NCBI GenBank assembly: GCA_035498015.1
Contig: DATKAO010000223.1
Span: 1-45,560, forward strand
Reading direction: 5' to 3'
From: Myxococcota bacterium
GTDB lineage: Bacteria; Myxococcota_A; UBA9160; SZUA-336
DNA length: 45,560 nt
Under the pieces are notes generated by a model, which saw nothing but the letters and a program-made list of their open reading frames with translations, ran no database searches and was not told the origin of the DNA. Position 1 is the first letter of the stretch; each line of letters opens with the position of its first letter. Both the position numbers and the translations under genes were made by a program. Of this stretch, positions 24,697-32,291 are shown one piece after another.

Positions 24697-25565
24697 GGGG
24701 TGGCCGTGTCCGCCGGCTCGGGAATCACCTCTTGCTCGATGTGCCCGATGCCCGAGATGTCGATGCGCACGCGCTGGCCGACCTTGAGGTAGCCGCGCGG
24801 GTTCATGGCGACGCCCACGCCGCCGCAGGTGCCGGTCGAGATCACGTCGCCCGGCTCGAGCGTGAACACCGTGGACAGTGTCTCGACCTGGGCGAAGCAG
24901 TCGAAGATCAGGTGCTTGGTGTTCGACTTCTGGCGGCGTTCCCCGTCCACGCGCGTCTCGAGGTCGAGCGTGTGCGGGTCGCCGAGCTCGTCGGGAGTCA
25001 CGAGCCAGGGGCCGAGCGGGCCGTGCGTGTCGAACGACTTGCCGAGCGTCATGGTGGGCGCGCGCTGCTGCCAGTCGCGCACCGACACGTCGTTGCAGAT
25101 CAGATAGCCGGCGATCACCTCGTGCGCGCGCGCCTTCGGCACGTGGCGGCAGCGCTGGCCGATCACCAGCGCGAGCTCGCCCTCGTAGTCGAGCTTGTCC
25201 GAGACGCGCGGCATCCAGATCGGATCGAAGGGCGCGTTCACGCAAGTGACTTGCTTGTTGAAGAACACCGGGAACTCCGGGGCAGGCCGCCCGGTCTCGG
25301 CGATGTGGTCGGCGTAGTTCAGGCCGATGGCCAGGAACTTGCGCGGCCGCATGACCGGCGCCTCGAGCTTCACCCGGGCGAGCGCCAGCCGGGGGCCACC
25401 CCGCGCGGCGCCGCGCGCCCGTTCCAGCGCCGCGGGGCCCGCGGCCAGAAACGCCTCCATGCTGCGCGGCATCTCCGGAACGGCTGCGGCGAGGTCGACG
25501 ACCTCGTCGCCGGCGATGACTCCGATCCGCGTCGACCCCCCGTGTGTGAACGTTGCGAGCCTCAC
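24693..25565 (-). CDS. Fumarylacetoacetate hydrolase-family protein
   Basis: The 290-residue enzyme has the FAH fold: LNYADH (82-87), the metal-binding E128/E130 in DYEGELALVIG and D159 in CNDVSVRD, and GKSFDTHGPLGPW (175-187). Members hydrolyse C-C bonds of diketo acids, or decarboxylate or hydrate ring-cleavage products, typically with Mg2+. GTG 25565 is preferred because it begins RLATFTHGGSTRIGVI, the family N-terminus, and sits 6 nt after a TATACT box. It leads a four-gene operon with the ThDP and VOC genes, consistent with breakdown of an aromatic or cyclic compound; that role is inference. Confidence 0.9.
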   Translation of the reverse strand: MRLATFTHGGSTRIGVIAGDEVVDLAAAVPEMPRSMEAFLAAGPAALERARGAARGGPRLALARVKLEAPVMRPRKFLAIGLNYADHIAETGRPAPEFPVFFNKQVTCVNAPFDPIWMPRVSDKLDYEGELALVIGQRCRHVPKARAHEVIAGYLICNDVSVRDWQQRAPTMTLGKSFDTHGPLGPWLVTPDELGDPHTLDLETRVDGERRQKSNTKHLIFDCFAQVETLSTVFTLEPGDVISTGTCGGVGVAMNPRGYLKVGQRVRIDISGIGHIEQEVIPEPADTATP

Positions 25566-25571
25566 CCAGCC

Positions 25572-25579
25572 AGTATAGA
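25572..25579. promoter_or_regulatory. Back-to-back -10 boxes in a 23-bp divergent gap
   Basis: The sequence AGTATAGA reads TATAGA (25574-25579) on the plus strand, 9 nt before ATG 25589. It reads TATACT (25577-25572) on the minus strand, 6 nt before GTG 25565. Both transcripts would be leaderless or nearly so, and the two polymerases would compete for the same DNA. No other AT-rich element exists between the two genes. Confidence 0.5.
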
Positions 25580-25588
25580 ACGAACCCG

Positions 25589-26461
25589 ATGCGCGTCGTG
25601 TCGTTGCTTCCCTCGGCGACCGAGATCGTGTGCGCCCTCGGCGCCCGGGCCGCCCTGGTCGGACGTTCTCACGAGTGCGACTTCCCGGCCGGCGTCGAAG
25701 CGCTGCCCGCGCTGTCGTCGCCGCGGCTCGACCCGCGCGCGCCCGGCCGCGCGATCCACGACCGGATCGAGGAGCTGGTGACTCGCGGGCTCTCGATCTA
25801 CGAGATCGACGCGCCCTTGCTGCGCGCGCTGGCGCCGGACGTGATCGTGACTCAGACCTTGTGCGAGGTGTGCGCCGCCACGCCCGACGACCTGGCCGCG
25901 GCGCTGCGCGACTGGACGGGCGGCGCGCCGCGCGTCGTGTCGCTCGCCCCGCTCTCGCTCGCCGACGTGCTCGCAGACGTGCTGCGCGTGGGCGCCGCGC
26001 TGGGCCTGGACGACGCCGCCGCGCGGCTGCGCAGCCGGCTCGAGGCGCGCATCGAGTCACTGAGCGCGCTGGGCCGCGCGGCCCGCACCCGCCCGCGCGT
26101 GGCCGTGCTCGAGTGGCTCGACCCGCTGATCGCGGGCGGCAACTGGATGCCCGAGCTGGTCGAGCGCGCCGGCGGCGTCGCGCTGTTCGGCAAGGCCGGC
26201 CTGCACTCCCCGCGCATCTCGTGGCCCGAGCTCGAGGCCGCCGCGCCCGACCTGGTCGCGCTGATTCCCTGCGGCTTCGGCCTGGCGCAGGCGCGCGCCG
26301 AAGCCGCCCGCGAGCCGCGCCTGGGCCGCTTCCGCACGGCCGTGCTCGACGGCAACCAGTTCTTCAACCGCCCCGGTCCCCGGATCGTCGAGTCACTCGA
26401 GATCCTGCTCGGCGTCGTGCACCCCGAGCTCACCCCCCAACAAGGAGTCACCGCCTCATGA
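25589..26461 (+). CDS. Cobalamin-binding (BtuF-like) periplasmic-binding-fold protein
   Basis: The 290-residue protein begins MRVVSLLPSATEIVCALGA, the start of class III solute-binding proteins for vitamin B12 or iron chelates, and continues with LVGRSHECDFPAGVEALP, TQTLCEVCA and VAVLEWLDPLIAGGNWMPEL. It lacks a signal peptide, as do many cobalamin-binding-like proteins of this subgroup, so a cytosolic role is likely. No BtuC or BtuD gene is adjacent. ATG 25589 is placed by the -10 element 9 nt upstream. It overlaps the GST gene by ATGA. Confidence 0.83.
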   Translation: MRVVSLLPSATEIVCALGARAALVGRSHECDFPAGVEALPALSSPRLDPRAPGRAIHDRIEELVTRGLSIYEIDAPLLRALAPDVIVTQTLCEVCAATPDDLAAALRDWTGGAPRVVSLAPLSLADVLADVLRVGAALGLDDAAARLRSRLEARIESLSALGRAARTRPRVAVLEWLDPLIAGGNWMPELVERAGGVALFGKAGLHSPRISWPELEAAAPDLVALIPCGFGLAQARAEAAREPRLGRFRTAVLDGNQFFNRPGPRIVESLEILLGVVHPELTPQQGVTAS

Positions 26462-27075
26462 TCAAGCTCTACACCTGGACCACGCCCAACGGCTACAAGG
26501 TCTCGATCGCGCTCGAGGAGCTCGGCATCCCGTACGAGGTCCACCCCGTGAACCTGACCAAGAACGAGCAGATGAAGCCCGAGTTCCTGAAGCTCAACCC
26601 GAACCACAAGATCCCGGTCATCGACGACGACGGTCAGGTGATCTGGGAGTCCGGTGCGATCCTGCTCCACCTGGGCGAGAAGCACGATCCGAAGGGAGTC
26701 ATCCTGCCCAAGGACCCGCGCAAGCGCATGGAAGCGATCCAGTACGCCTTCTTCCAGACCGGTGGCGTGGGACCGAACCTGGGCCGGCTGGGCGCGGCGC
26801 TGCGCAAGGAAGGCGAGAAGAACCAGGAGATGATCACCATCTTCTCCGGCGAGATGGCGCGCCTGTACGGCGTGCTCGACCGCATCCTGGGCGACGGCCG
26901 CGAATATCTCGCGGGTCAGTACTCGATCGGCGACATCATGCACTACGGCTGGCTGCGCTTCCCGCTGAACCTGAAGCAGCCCGAGCTGCTCAAGTACCCG
27001 CGCGTGGTCGCGTGGCTGGAGCGGATCGGCGCGCGCCCGGCCGTGAAGCGCGGGCTCGAGGTGCCGAAGGTCTGA
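26458..27075 (+). CDS. Glutathione S-transferase (Ure2p/YfcG-like)
   Basis: The 205-residue protein has an N-terminal thioredoxin-like domain (MIKLYTWTTPNGYKVSIALE, LNPNHKIPVIDDDG, WESGAILLHLGEK with the ES pair that binds glutathione) and a C-terminal helical domain (YLAGQYSIGDIMHYGWLR). TPNGYKV at 8-14 is typical of the Nu/YfcG and Ure2p-like groups, which act as glutathione-dependent disulfide or peroxide reductases. Its presence argues against an actinobacterial host. ATG 26458 overlaps the upstream stop. The AGGAG before it suggests independent initiation as well. Confidence 0.92.
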   Translation: MIKLYTWTTPNGYKVSIALEELGIPYEVHPVNLTKNEQMKPEFLKLNPNHKIPVIDDDGQVIWESGAILLHLGEKHDPKGVILPKDPRKRMEAIQYAFFQTGGVGPNLGRLGAALRKEGEKNQEMITIFSGEMARLYGVLDRILGDGREYLAGQYSIGDIMHYGWLRFPLNLKQPELLKYPRVVAWLERIGARPAVKRGLEVPKV

Positions 27076-27084
27076 GGCCGCGGG

Positions 27085-27834
27085 ATGCTCGCGGAGCAGA
27101 CACTGCGCATCCACGGCGCCGAGCTGCACGTCGAGACCGACGGCGCGGGTGAGCCACTCCTGTTGCTGCACGGCATGGGCGGGTGCAGCCAGGACTGGCG
27201 CCACGCCGGCCGTGAGTCACTGGCGCGCGAATACCGGCTCGTCGCCCTGGACGCGCGGGGGCACGGGCGCTCGACCAACCCGCAAGGCGGCTTCTCGCAC
27301 CGCCAGCTGGCCGCCGACGTGCGCGCGGCGCTCGACGCGCTGGGCATCGCGCGCTGCCGCGCGATCGGGCTGAGCATGGGCGGGAACACGCTCTTGCACG
27401 TGGCGACCCAGGAGCCGGAGCGCATCGAGGCCATGGTGGTCGTGAGTGCCACGCCGTACTTCCCCGAGCAGGCACGCGCGATCATGCGCACGGTCTCGCC
27501 GGACGGCCGCTCGGCGGAGGAGTGGCGCGTCATGCGCGAGCGCCATGCGCATGGCGACGCGCAGATCCGGGCGCTCTGGCAGGCGCAGCACGACCTCGCC
27601 GACAGCACCGACGACATGTGTTTCACGCCGCCGCAGCTCGCGCGCATCCGCGCGCGCACGCTCGTGATCTACGGCGACCGCGACCCGCTGTATCCGGTCG
27701 AGCTCGGAGTCGGCCTGTTCCGCGCGATCCCGCGCGCGTCCCTGTGGGTCGTGCCGGGCGGCGGGCACGGGCCGGTGTTCCTCGAGGCGGCAGAGCCGTT
27801 CGCGCGCACGGCGCTCGCCTTCCTGCACGGCTGA
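27085..27834 (+). CDS. Alpha/beta-hydrolase
   Basis: The 249-residue hydrolase has the oxyanion segment LLLLHGMGGCSQDWRH, the nucleophile elbow GLSMGG (Ser about 97), the acid in YGDRDPLYPVE and the histidine in GGGHGPVF. It resembles 3-oxoadipate enol-lactonase-type and other small-ester hydrolases. There is no signal peptide, so it is cytosolic. It starts 9 nt after the GST gene and probably belongs to the same transcript. Its TGA abuts the stop of the convergent SDR as TGACTCA. The substrate is unknown. Confidence 0.88.
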   Translation: MLAEQTLRIHGAELHVETDGAGEPLLLLHGMGGCSQDWRHAGRESLAREYRLVALDARGHGRSTNPQGGFSHRQLAADVRAALDALGIARCRAIGLSMGGNTLLHVATQEPERIEAMVVVSATPYFPEQARAIMRTVSPDGRSAEEWRVMRERHAHGDAQIRALWQAQHDLADSTDDMCFTPPQLARIRARTLVIYGDRDPLYPVELGVGLFRAIPRASLWVVPGGGHGPVFLEAAEPFARTALAFLHG

Positions 27835-27835
27835 C

Positions 27836-28612
27836 TCAGGGGCCGCCGCCGGTCGAGTGGATCACCTGCCCGGTGAGCCAGCGCGCGTCGTCCGTGGCGA
27901 GCCAGCCGACCAGCCGAGCGGCGTCGTCGGGCGCGCCCCAGCGGCCCTGCGGCTCGCGGGCCAACACCTCGCGGTGTAGCTCGGGGCTGGCCCAGCCGGT
28001 GTCGGTCGCGCCGGGATCCACCGCGTTCACGGTGATGCCGCGGTGCGCGAGGTGCGCCGAGAGACTCGGCACCAGGCTCGCGAGCGCGCCCTTCGACGCC
28101 GCGTAGGCCAGCTCGCCGGGCATGGGGCCGCGGTCCTGGCCCGACGTGAGCAGCACGACCCGCCCGCCGGCGCGTCCGTCGTGGCGCGCGGCGAACGCCT
28201 GCACCAGGAGGAGCGTCGCGCGCACGTTCACGGCGAAGTGCCGGTCGACCTCCTCCGCACGCAGCCCCTCGAGGTCGGCGGAGACGCTGTGCGCGTGATT
28301 CGCGACCAGCACGTCCACGCGGCCCAGCCGCTGCCACGCCTCCGCGATCAGCCGCTCGGGCGCGCCCGGCTCGGCGAGGTCCGCCGCCAGCGGCTCCGCA
28401 CGCACGCCCAGCGCACGCAGGTCGCCGGCCAGCGCCTCGGGGGGTTCGCGATCCGCTCCCCACGGCTGCGCGGCGTCGTAGGGCGCGTACGCGTGCACGC
28501 ACAGGTCTGCGCCCAGCGACGCCAGGCGCTTGGCGATCGCGAACCCGATGCCCGCCCGGCGAGACACTCCAGTCACCAAGGCGACGCGGCTCGACAGCGG
28601 CAGGGCACGCAC
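27836..28612 (-). CDS. Short-chain dehydrogenase/reductase (3-oxoacyl reductase-like)
   Basis: The 258-residue SDR has an expanded nucleotide loop, TGVSRRAGIG (14-23), and a loop between beta-2 and the next helix (YAPYDAAQPWGADREPPE) longer than in classical members. ANHA replaces NNAG. Y170 and K174 are in YAASK, with S157 upstream in LLTSGQ. Similar proteins are annotated 3-oxoacyl-ACP reductases. GTG 28612 is 7 nt after a TAGACT box, suggesting a leaderless mRNA. Only 18 bp separate it from the GlsB-like gene upstream. Confidence 0.86.
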   Translation of the reverse strand: MRALPLSSRVALVTGVSRRAGIGFAIAKRLASLGADLCVHAYAPYDAAQPWGADREPPEALAGDLRALGVRAEPLAADLAEPGAPERLIAEAWQRLGRVDVLVANHAHSVSADLEGLRAEEVDRHFAVNVRATLLLVQAFAARHDGRAGGRVVLLTSGQDRGPMPGELAYAASKGALASLVPSLSAHLAHRGITVNAVDPGATDTGWASPELHREVLAREPQGRWGAPDDAARLVGWLATDDARWLTGQVIHSTGGGP

Positions 28613-28619
28613 GGGCGGG

Positions 28620-28625
28620 AGTCTA
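28620..28625 (-). promoter_or_regulatory. Candidate -10 box TAGACT, 7 nt before a GTG start
   Basis: On the minus strand TAGACT is followed by seven C/G bases and the GTG of the SDR at 28612. It is the same hexamer as at 17430-17425. No Shine-Dalgarno site is present. Confidence 0.42.
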
Positions 28626-28630
28626 TCGGA

Positions 28631-28888
28631 TCAGGCGGCGCCGCCACGCAGCTGGCGGTGACCCCAGAGCAGGAGCAGCGCGCCCAAGGTCGAGAGCGCG
28701 AGGCTGCCCAGGCTGAAGTCGGCCACCGAGCCGATGCCGAACAGCGAGCCGATGAAGCCGCCGACGAACGCGCCGGCAATCCCCAGCAGGATGGTGAGGA
28801 CGAAGCCGCCGCCGTCCTTCCCGGGCATGATCCATTTCGCGAGAACTCCGACGACGAGACCGAGCAGGAGCCAGGTCAAGAGATTCAT
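28631..28888 (-). CDS. GlsB/YeaQ/YmgE-family (transglycosylase-associated) membrane protein
   Basis: The 85-residue protein has three hydrophobic helices: NLLTWLLLGLVVGVLAKWI, GGGFVLTILLGIAGAFVGGF and LGSLALSTLGALLLLWGHR. The glycine-rich MPGKDGGG linker is typical of the GlsB/YeaQ stress-response family of inner-membrane proteins, whose exact function is unclear. ATG 28888 has GGAGAGG a few bases upstream and lies 11 nt after the SDR stop at 28900, so it is probably cotranscribed with that SDR. An in-frame start 15 nt earlier is less likely. Confidence 0.88.
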   Translation of the reverse strand: MNLLTWLLLGLVVGVLAKWIMPGKDGGGFVLTILLGIAGAFVGGFIGSLFGIGSVADFSLGSLALSTLGALLLLWGHRQLRGGAA

Positions 28889-28899
28889 GCGCCTCTCCT

Positions 28900-29679
28900 T
28901 CACGCGTTGCGGATCGTGAGTCCTCCGTCCACGGGCAGCACCGCACCGGTCATGTACTGACTCGCGGGCAGGCAGAAGTTGAGCGTGCCGTGCGCGACCT
29001 CTTCGGGCTCGCCGTAGCGCAGGAGCGCGGTGCGGCGCTTGGCGAAGATCGCCTTCTGGTCCTCGGGGATCGCCGACGTCATGCCGGTGCGGATCGGTCC
29101 GGGACAGATGCAGTTCACGGTGATGCGCTCGGGGCCGAGCTCGACCGCCAGCGAGCGCGTGAGCCCCACGACCGCGTGCTTCGCGGCGGTGTAGGGGCTG
29201 CCGTACTTGGTGGCGCCCAACGCCTCGGTCGAGGCGATGTTCACGATGCGCCCGGCGTCGGACTTGCGCAGGTACGGCAGCGCGGCGCGGATCACGCGCA
29301 CGTGCGCGGTGATCAGCACGTTCAGTGAGTCAGCCCACGCCTTGTCGTATTCGGGCCCGTCGATCGGGCTGAAGCGCGCGATGCCCGCGTTGTTCACCAC
29401 CGCGTCGAGGCGGCCGAAGGCCTGCGCGACCTCGGGCACGACGCGCGCCACCGACGCGTCGCTGCCCACGTCGAGCACCCAGCCGCGCGCGCGCCCGCCC
29501 GCGGCCTTGATCTCGTCGACCACGCGGTCGACGGCGTCGCGGTCGAGGTCGGTCACTGCGACCTGCGCGCCCTCGTCTGCGAACAGATGCGCGGTCGCAC
29601 GGCCCATGCCGCTGGCCGCGCCAGTCACGAGCACGCCGCGGTCCGCCACGGAACGGGAGAGCTTGCTGAGCCGCGCCAT
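28900..29679 (-). CDS. Short-chain dehydrogenase/reductase
   Basis: The 259-residue classical SDR has TGAASGMG (19-26), NNAG (96-99), S150 and Y163/K167 in YTAAK, and the C-terminal PVDGGLTIRN. An aspartate at the end of beta-2 (VTDLDRD) favours NAD(H). It would act on an alcohol or oxoacyl substrate. ATG 29679 sits 6 nt after a TAAGAT box with no Shine-Dalgarno site. Its neighbour upstream is the MocR-type regulator on the same strand, 14 bp away. Confidence 0.9.
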   Translation of the reverse strand: MARLSKLSRSVADRGVLVTGAASGMGRATAHLFADEGAQVAVTDLDRDAVDRVVDEIKAAGGRARGWVLDVGSDASVARVVPEVAQAFGRLDAVVNNAGIARFSPIDGPEYDKAWADSLNVLITAHVRVIRAALPYLRKSDAGRIVNIASTEALGATKYGSPYTAAKHAVVGLTRSLAVELGPERITVNCICPGPIRTGMTSAIPEDQKAIFAKRRTALLRYGEPEEVAHGTLNFCLPASQYMTGAVLPVDGGLTIRNA

Positions 29680-29685
29680 GACCCG

Positions 29686-29691
29686 ATCTTA
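29686..29691 (-). promoter_or_regulatory. Candidate -10 box TAAGAT, 6 nt before an SDR ATG
   Basis: The minus strand reads TAAGAT, six bases (CGGGTC), then ATG 29679. It lies in the 14-bp gap behind the MocR gene, giving the SDR its own likely leaderless transcript. Confidence 0.42.
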
Positions 29692-29693
29692 CC

Positions 29694-31145
29694 CTAGAGG
29701 GCATCCAGCGCGCGGCGCAGCCGCCGCACGCCCTCGCGGATGCGCGAAGGCTCGAGCGAGGCGTAGCCCAAGAGGAGCTCCGCGCGCGCCGGCGGCCGCG
29801 CGTAGAACGGCGCCGCCGAGTACACGCCGACCCCGCGCCGCTGGCACTCCTCGCGCAGGCGCGCGCTGCGGCGCGCGTCCAGGCGCGGCAGCTCGAGCAG
29901 CACGTGCAGGCCCGCGCTCGCGCCGCGCACGCGCGCGCGCTCGCCCAGCTCGTCGTCGAGTGACTCGAGCAGCACGGCGCGCAGCCTGGCCGTGTGTGCG
30001 CGCGCGCGGCGCGCGTGGCGTTCCAGGTGGCCCTCGCGGATGAAGTCGGCGAGCGCGAGCTGCTCGAGCGACGGCGTGCCCGTGTCGGCCAGCGCCTTCG
30101 CGTTGCGCAGCACGGGCGCGAGCGGCTCGGGCGCCACCACCCAGCCGATGCGCAGCGCCGGGAAGAGCAGCTTCGAGGCCGTGCCCAGGTAGATCACGCG
30201 ACCGTCGCGGTCGAGCGCCTGGAGACACTCCAGCGGCTTGCCGTCGAAACGGAACTCGCCGTCGTAGTCGTCCTCGAGCACGTGCGCGCCCGCGCGCGCA
30301 GCCCAGGCCAGCAGCGCGAGCCGCCGCGGCAGCGAGAGCACCGCGCCCGCGGGATACTGGTGCGAGGGAGTCACGAACGCGAGCTTCGCCGCGGGCACCT
30401 CGGCCAGGAGCTCGGTGCGCAGGCCGTGCTCGTCGACCGGCACGTGCACGAGCTCCGCGCCCGCCGCGCGTGCGCACAGCGAGAAGCCGGTGTAATGCGG
30501 CTCCTCGAGCACCACGCGCGCGCCCGGGTCGACCAGGAGCCGCGTGACCAGGTCGAGCCCTTGCTGCGAGCCGTGCACGATCACGATCTGCTCGGGCGCG
30601 CACACCACGCCGCGGGCGCGCGCCAGATAGCCGGCGAGTGACTCGCGCAGCTCGGCCGCGCCACCCGGCGCCTGATAGGCCAGCCGCCGCGCGGACAGCC
30701 GGCGCGCGCGGCGCCCGAGCAGGCGCGCCCAGGTCTCGAGCGGCAGGTGCGAGTAGTTCGGCTCGCCGTACAGGAAGTCGTACGGCAGCGGCTTGTGCGC
30801 GGGCGCCCAGCTGGCGCGCCCGGGCGCGACGGCCGCGAGCATGCGCTGCCCCGTCTGCGAGAGCGCGAGCGGCAGCGCCGCGGAGCGCGGGCGCGCGCTG
30901 CGTGCGGGCAGCGCGTCGGCGACGAACAGCCCCGAACGCGCGCGCGGCGCCGCGTAGCCTTCCGACACGAGCTGCTCGCACGCGGCGAGCACCGTGTTGC
31001 GCGAGAGCTCGAGCTCCGCCGCCAGCTGGCGCGTGGAGGGCAGCCGTGAGCCCGCCTCGAGCCGCCCGCCGAGCACGGCATCGCGCAAGCTGCGGTAGAG
31101 CTGGCGGTGCAGCGGGCCGTCGCCGTCGAGCGCAAGGAGCAGCAC
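29694..31145 (-). CDS. MocR/PdxR-type regulator (GntR DNA-binding domain fused to aminotransferase fold)
   Basis: The 483-residue protein has a winged helix of GntR type at 10-75 (DGPLHRQLYRSLRDAVLGG, LPSTRQLAAELELSRNTVLA) joined to a fold-type I aminotransferase domain from about 115. PLP contacts include EDDYDGEF (D293) and K325 in GTASKLLFPALRIGW, the lysine that forms the Schiff base. Such proteins sense PLP or an amino compound and control nearby genes. A perfect palindrome, CTGGTACCAG, sits 6 nt upstream of its GTG and suggests autoregulation. The regulated pathway is not evident; the two downstream genes (SDR, GlsB-like) are candidates. Confidence 0.92.
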   Translation of the reverse strand: MLLLALDGDGPLHRQLYRSLRDAVLGGRLEAGSRLPSTRQLAAELELSRNTVLAACEQLVSEGYAAPRARSGLFVADALPARSARPRSAALPLALSQTGQRMLAAVAPGRASWAPAHKPLPYDFLYGEPNYSHLPLETWARLLGRRARRLSARRLAYQAPGGAAELRESLAGYLARARGVVCAPEQIVIVHGSQQGLDLVTRLLVDPGARVVLEEPHYTGFSLCARAAGAELVHVPVDEHGLRTELLAEVPAAKLAFVTPSHQYPAGAVLSLPRRLALLAWAARAGAHVLEDDYDGEFRFDGKPLECLQALDRDGRVIYLGTASKLLFPALRIGWVVAPEPLAPVLRNAKALADTGTPSLEQLALADFIREGHLERHARRARAHTARLRAVLLESLDDELGERARVRGASAGLHVLLELPRLDARRSARLREECQRRGVGVYSAAPFYARPPARAELLLGYASLEPSRIREGVRRLRRALDAL

Positions 31146-31151
31146 GCCCTA

Positions 31152-31161
31152 CTGGTACCAG
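31152..31161. promoter_or_regulatory. Perfect 10-bp palindrome CTGGTACCAG before the MocR gene
   Basis: CTGGTACCAG is fully self-complementary and ends 6 nt before GTG 31145. On the minus strand TACCAG occupies the position where other genes here have their -10 box, so a bound dimer would block transcription. GntR-family proteins bind such palindromes, so an autoregulatory operator is a reasonable reading. Confidence 0.45.
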
Positions 31162-31200
31162 AACCCACGCGCTTTGTGTGACCGGGACGGGATCAGGCGG

Positions 31201-32097
31201 TCACAGGTTGTCGAGCACCTGGCGCGCGAAGGCCGAGGGAGTCACTCCGCGCGCGTGCAGGGTGGCCAGCAGCGGGGGGCCGAGCACGGCGCTGTTCCCG
31301 CGCAGCACCTGACTCAGGTCGCGGCGCGTGAAGGTGGCGTCGATCCCGCCCGTGCCCACGATCTGGACGCGCCGGGGGCCGCGCGCCTCGAGGATGCGGA
31401 TGGCCACGTCGGCATCGCCCGCCGGACCCGCCTCGACGGCATCGGCGCTGGCCGGTGACTCGCCCTGCCCCGCGCGCTGCAGCGGACGTGAAGGAGCGGC
31501 GCCGCGCGACCAGGTCTCCCATGGATCGCCCTTTTGATTCAGGAGGCCGAGCGCAAACGGACGCCCGGCGCCGCCCATCACGCCGAAGCCGGGATGAACC
31601 AACACCTCGCGCGCCAGGCTCTCCGGCGCGCGCACGCCGACCAGCCCGCGCCCGACCGACACGGTCGAGAGCTCGCCGTCGGCAGTCACCGTGAAGCGCG
31701 TACCCTTGGCGAGCGCCACCGCGCCGGGTGTGTCGACCTGGAAGGGCGCGGAGTCGTCGGGCTGCACGTCGAAGCTGGCCGCGCCGCGCTCGAGCTCGAT
31801 GCGCCGCCGCGCGGCCGGGTCCGCGGGCAGGCGCGCCAGCGAGATCTCGTAGAGCCGCGCCAGCGCACCGTCGAGCACGAGCTCGGCGCGCGCGCCCGCG
31901 CCGGTGCGCAGCGCCGCGCCGGGCGCGAGTGAGTCGCCGACCTGCGCCGGCCGCCAGGGCGCGCCGGGCGGGCTCGAGAGCTCGACGACGCCGATCACAC
32001 TGTGCACGCGTGGCGGGACCGGCGCCGGCGCGGCACGGGCGGCGACGAGCGCGAGCGCCAGAGCGCCCAAGCCGATCGCCTGCCCGCACCTGCTCAA
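31201..32097 (-). CDS. FecR-domain secreted/periplasmic protein
   Basis: The 298-residue protein starts with a signal peptide (LGALALALVAARAAPAP) and has a FecR-like beta domain at about 35-180: GVVELSSPPGAPWRPAQVGD, LAPGAALRTGAGARAELVLD, TPGAVALAKGTRFTVTA, VSVGRGLVGVRA. The C-terminal third includes ADVAIRILEARGPRRVQIVG and a short helical end (SAFARQVLDNL). Stand-alone FecR proteins of this kind are usually exported, not sigma regulators. The only suitable start is TTG 32097, with AGGAG about 9 nt upstream. No TonB receptor or sigma gene is next to it. Its function is unknown. Confidence 0.78.
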   Translation of the reverse strand: MSRCGQAIGLGALALALVAARAAPAPVPPRVHSVIGVVELSSPPGAPWRPAQVGDSLAPGAALRTGAGARAELVLDGALARLYEISLARLPADPAARRRIELERGAASFDVQPDDSAPFQVDTPGAVALAKGTRFTVTADGELSTVSVGRGLVGVRAPESLAREVLVHPGFGVMGGAGRPFALGLLNQKGDPWETWSRGAAPSRPLQRAGQGESPASADAVEAGPAGDADVAIRILEARGPRRVQIVGTGGIDATFTRRDLSQVLRGNSAVLGPPLLATLHARGVTPSAFARQVLDNL

Positions 32098-32120
32098 GAT
32101 TCCGTCTCCTGTCCCCTCGC

Positions 32121-32165
32121 GCGCTCAATGACTGGATCGGCTGCGCCAGTCGCGGAGTTGAGCGC
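32121..32165. repeat. Nested inverted repeat between divergent genes
   Basis: GCGCTCAA (32121-32128) pairs with TTGAGCGC (32158-32165). Inside it, GACTGG (32130-32135) pairs with CCAGTC (32146-32151) around a 10-nt loop. Fourteen base pairs in two perfect arms make this the strongest structure I see in the 194-bp gap 32098-32291, which otherwise holds only a -10-like box at its right end. It could be a leader RNA hairpin or a protein-binding site. Confidence 0.5.
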
Positions 32166-32279
32166 CAAGCGCGCACTCGGGAAGCGGCAGCGGAAACTGG
32201 TGCGCAGACGGGACGCAGCGGCCGCGCAGCTTGCGCACGAGCTGCGCGGCGGGCGCGCACCGGTCCGCGCGGGCTGTCG

Positions 32280-32285
32280 TACAAT
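32280..32285 (+). promoter_or_regulatory. Candidate -10 box TACAAT, 6 nt before ATG 32292
   Basis: TACAAT matches five of six consensus bases and is followed by six bases and the ATG of the membrane-VOC fusion, so the mRNA would be leaderless. There is no Shine-Dalgarno site. Confidence 0.48.
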
Positions 32286-32291
32286 CGGGGC

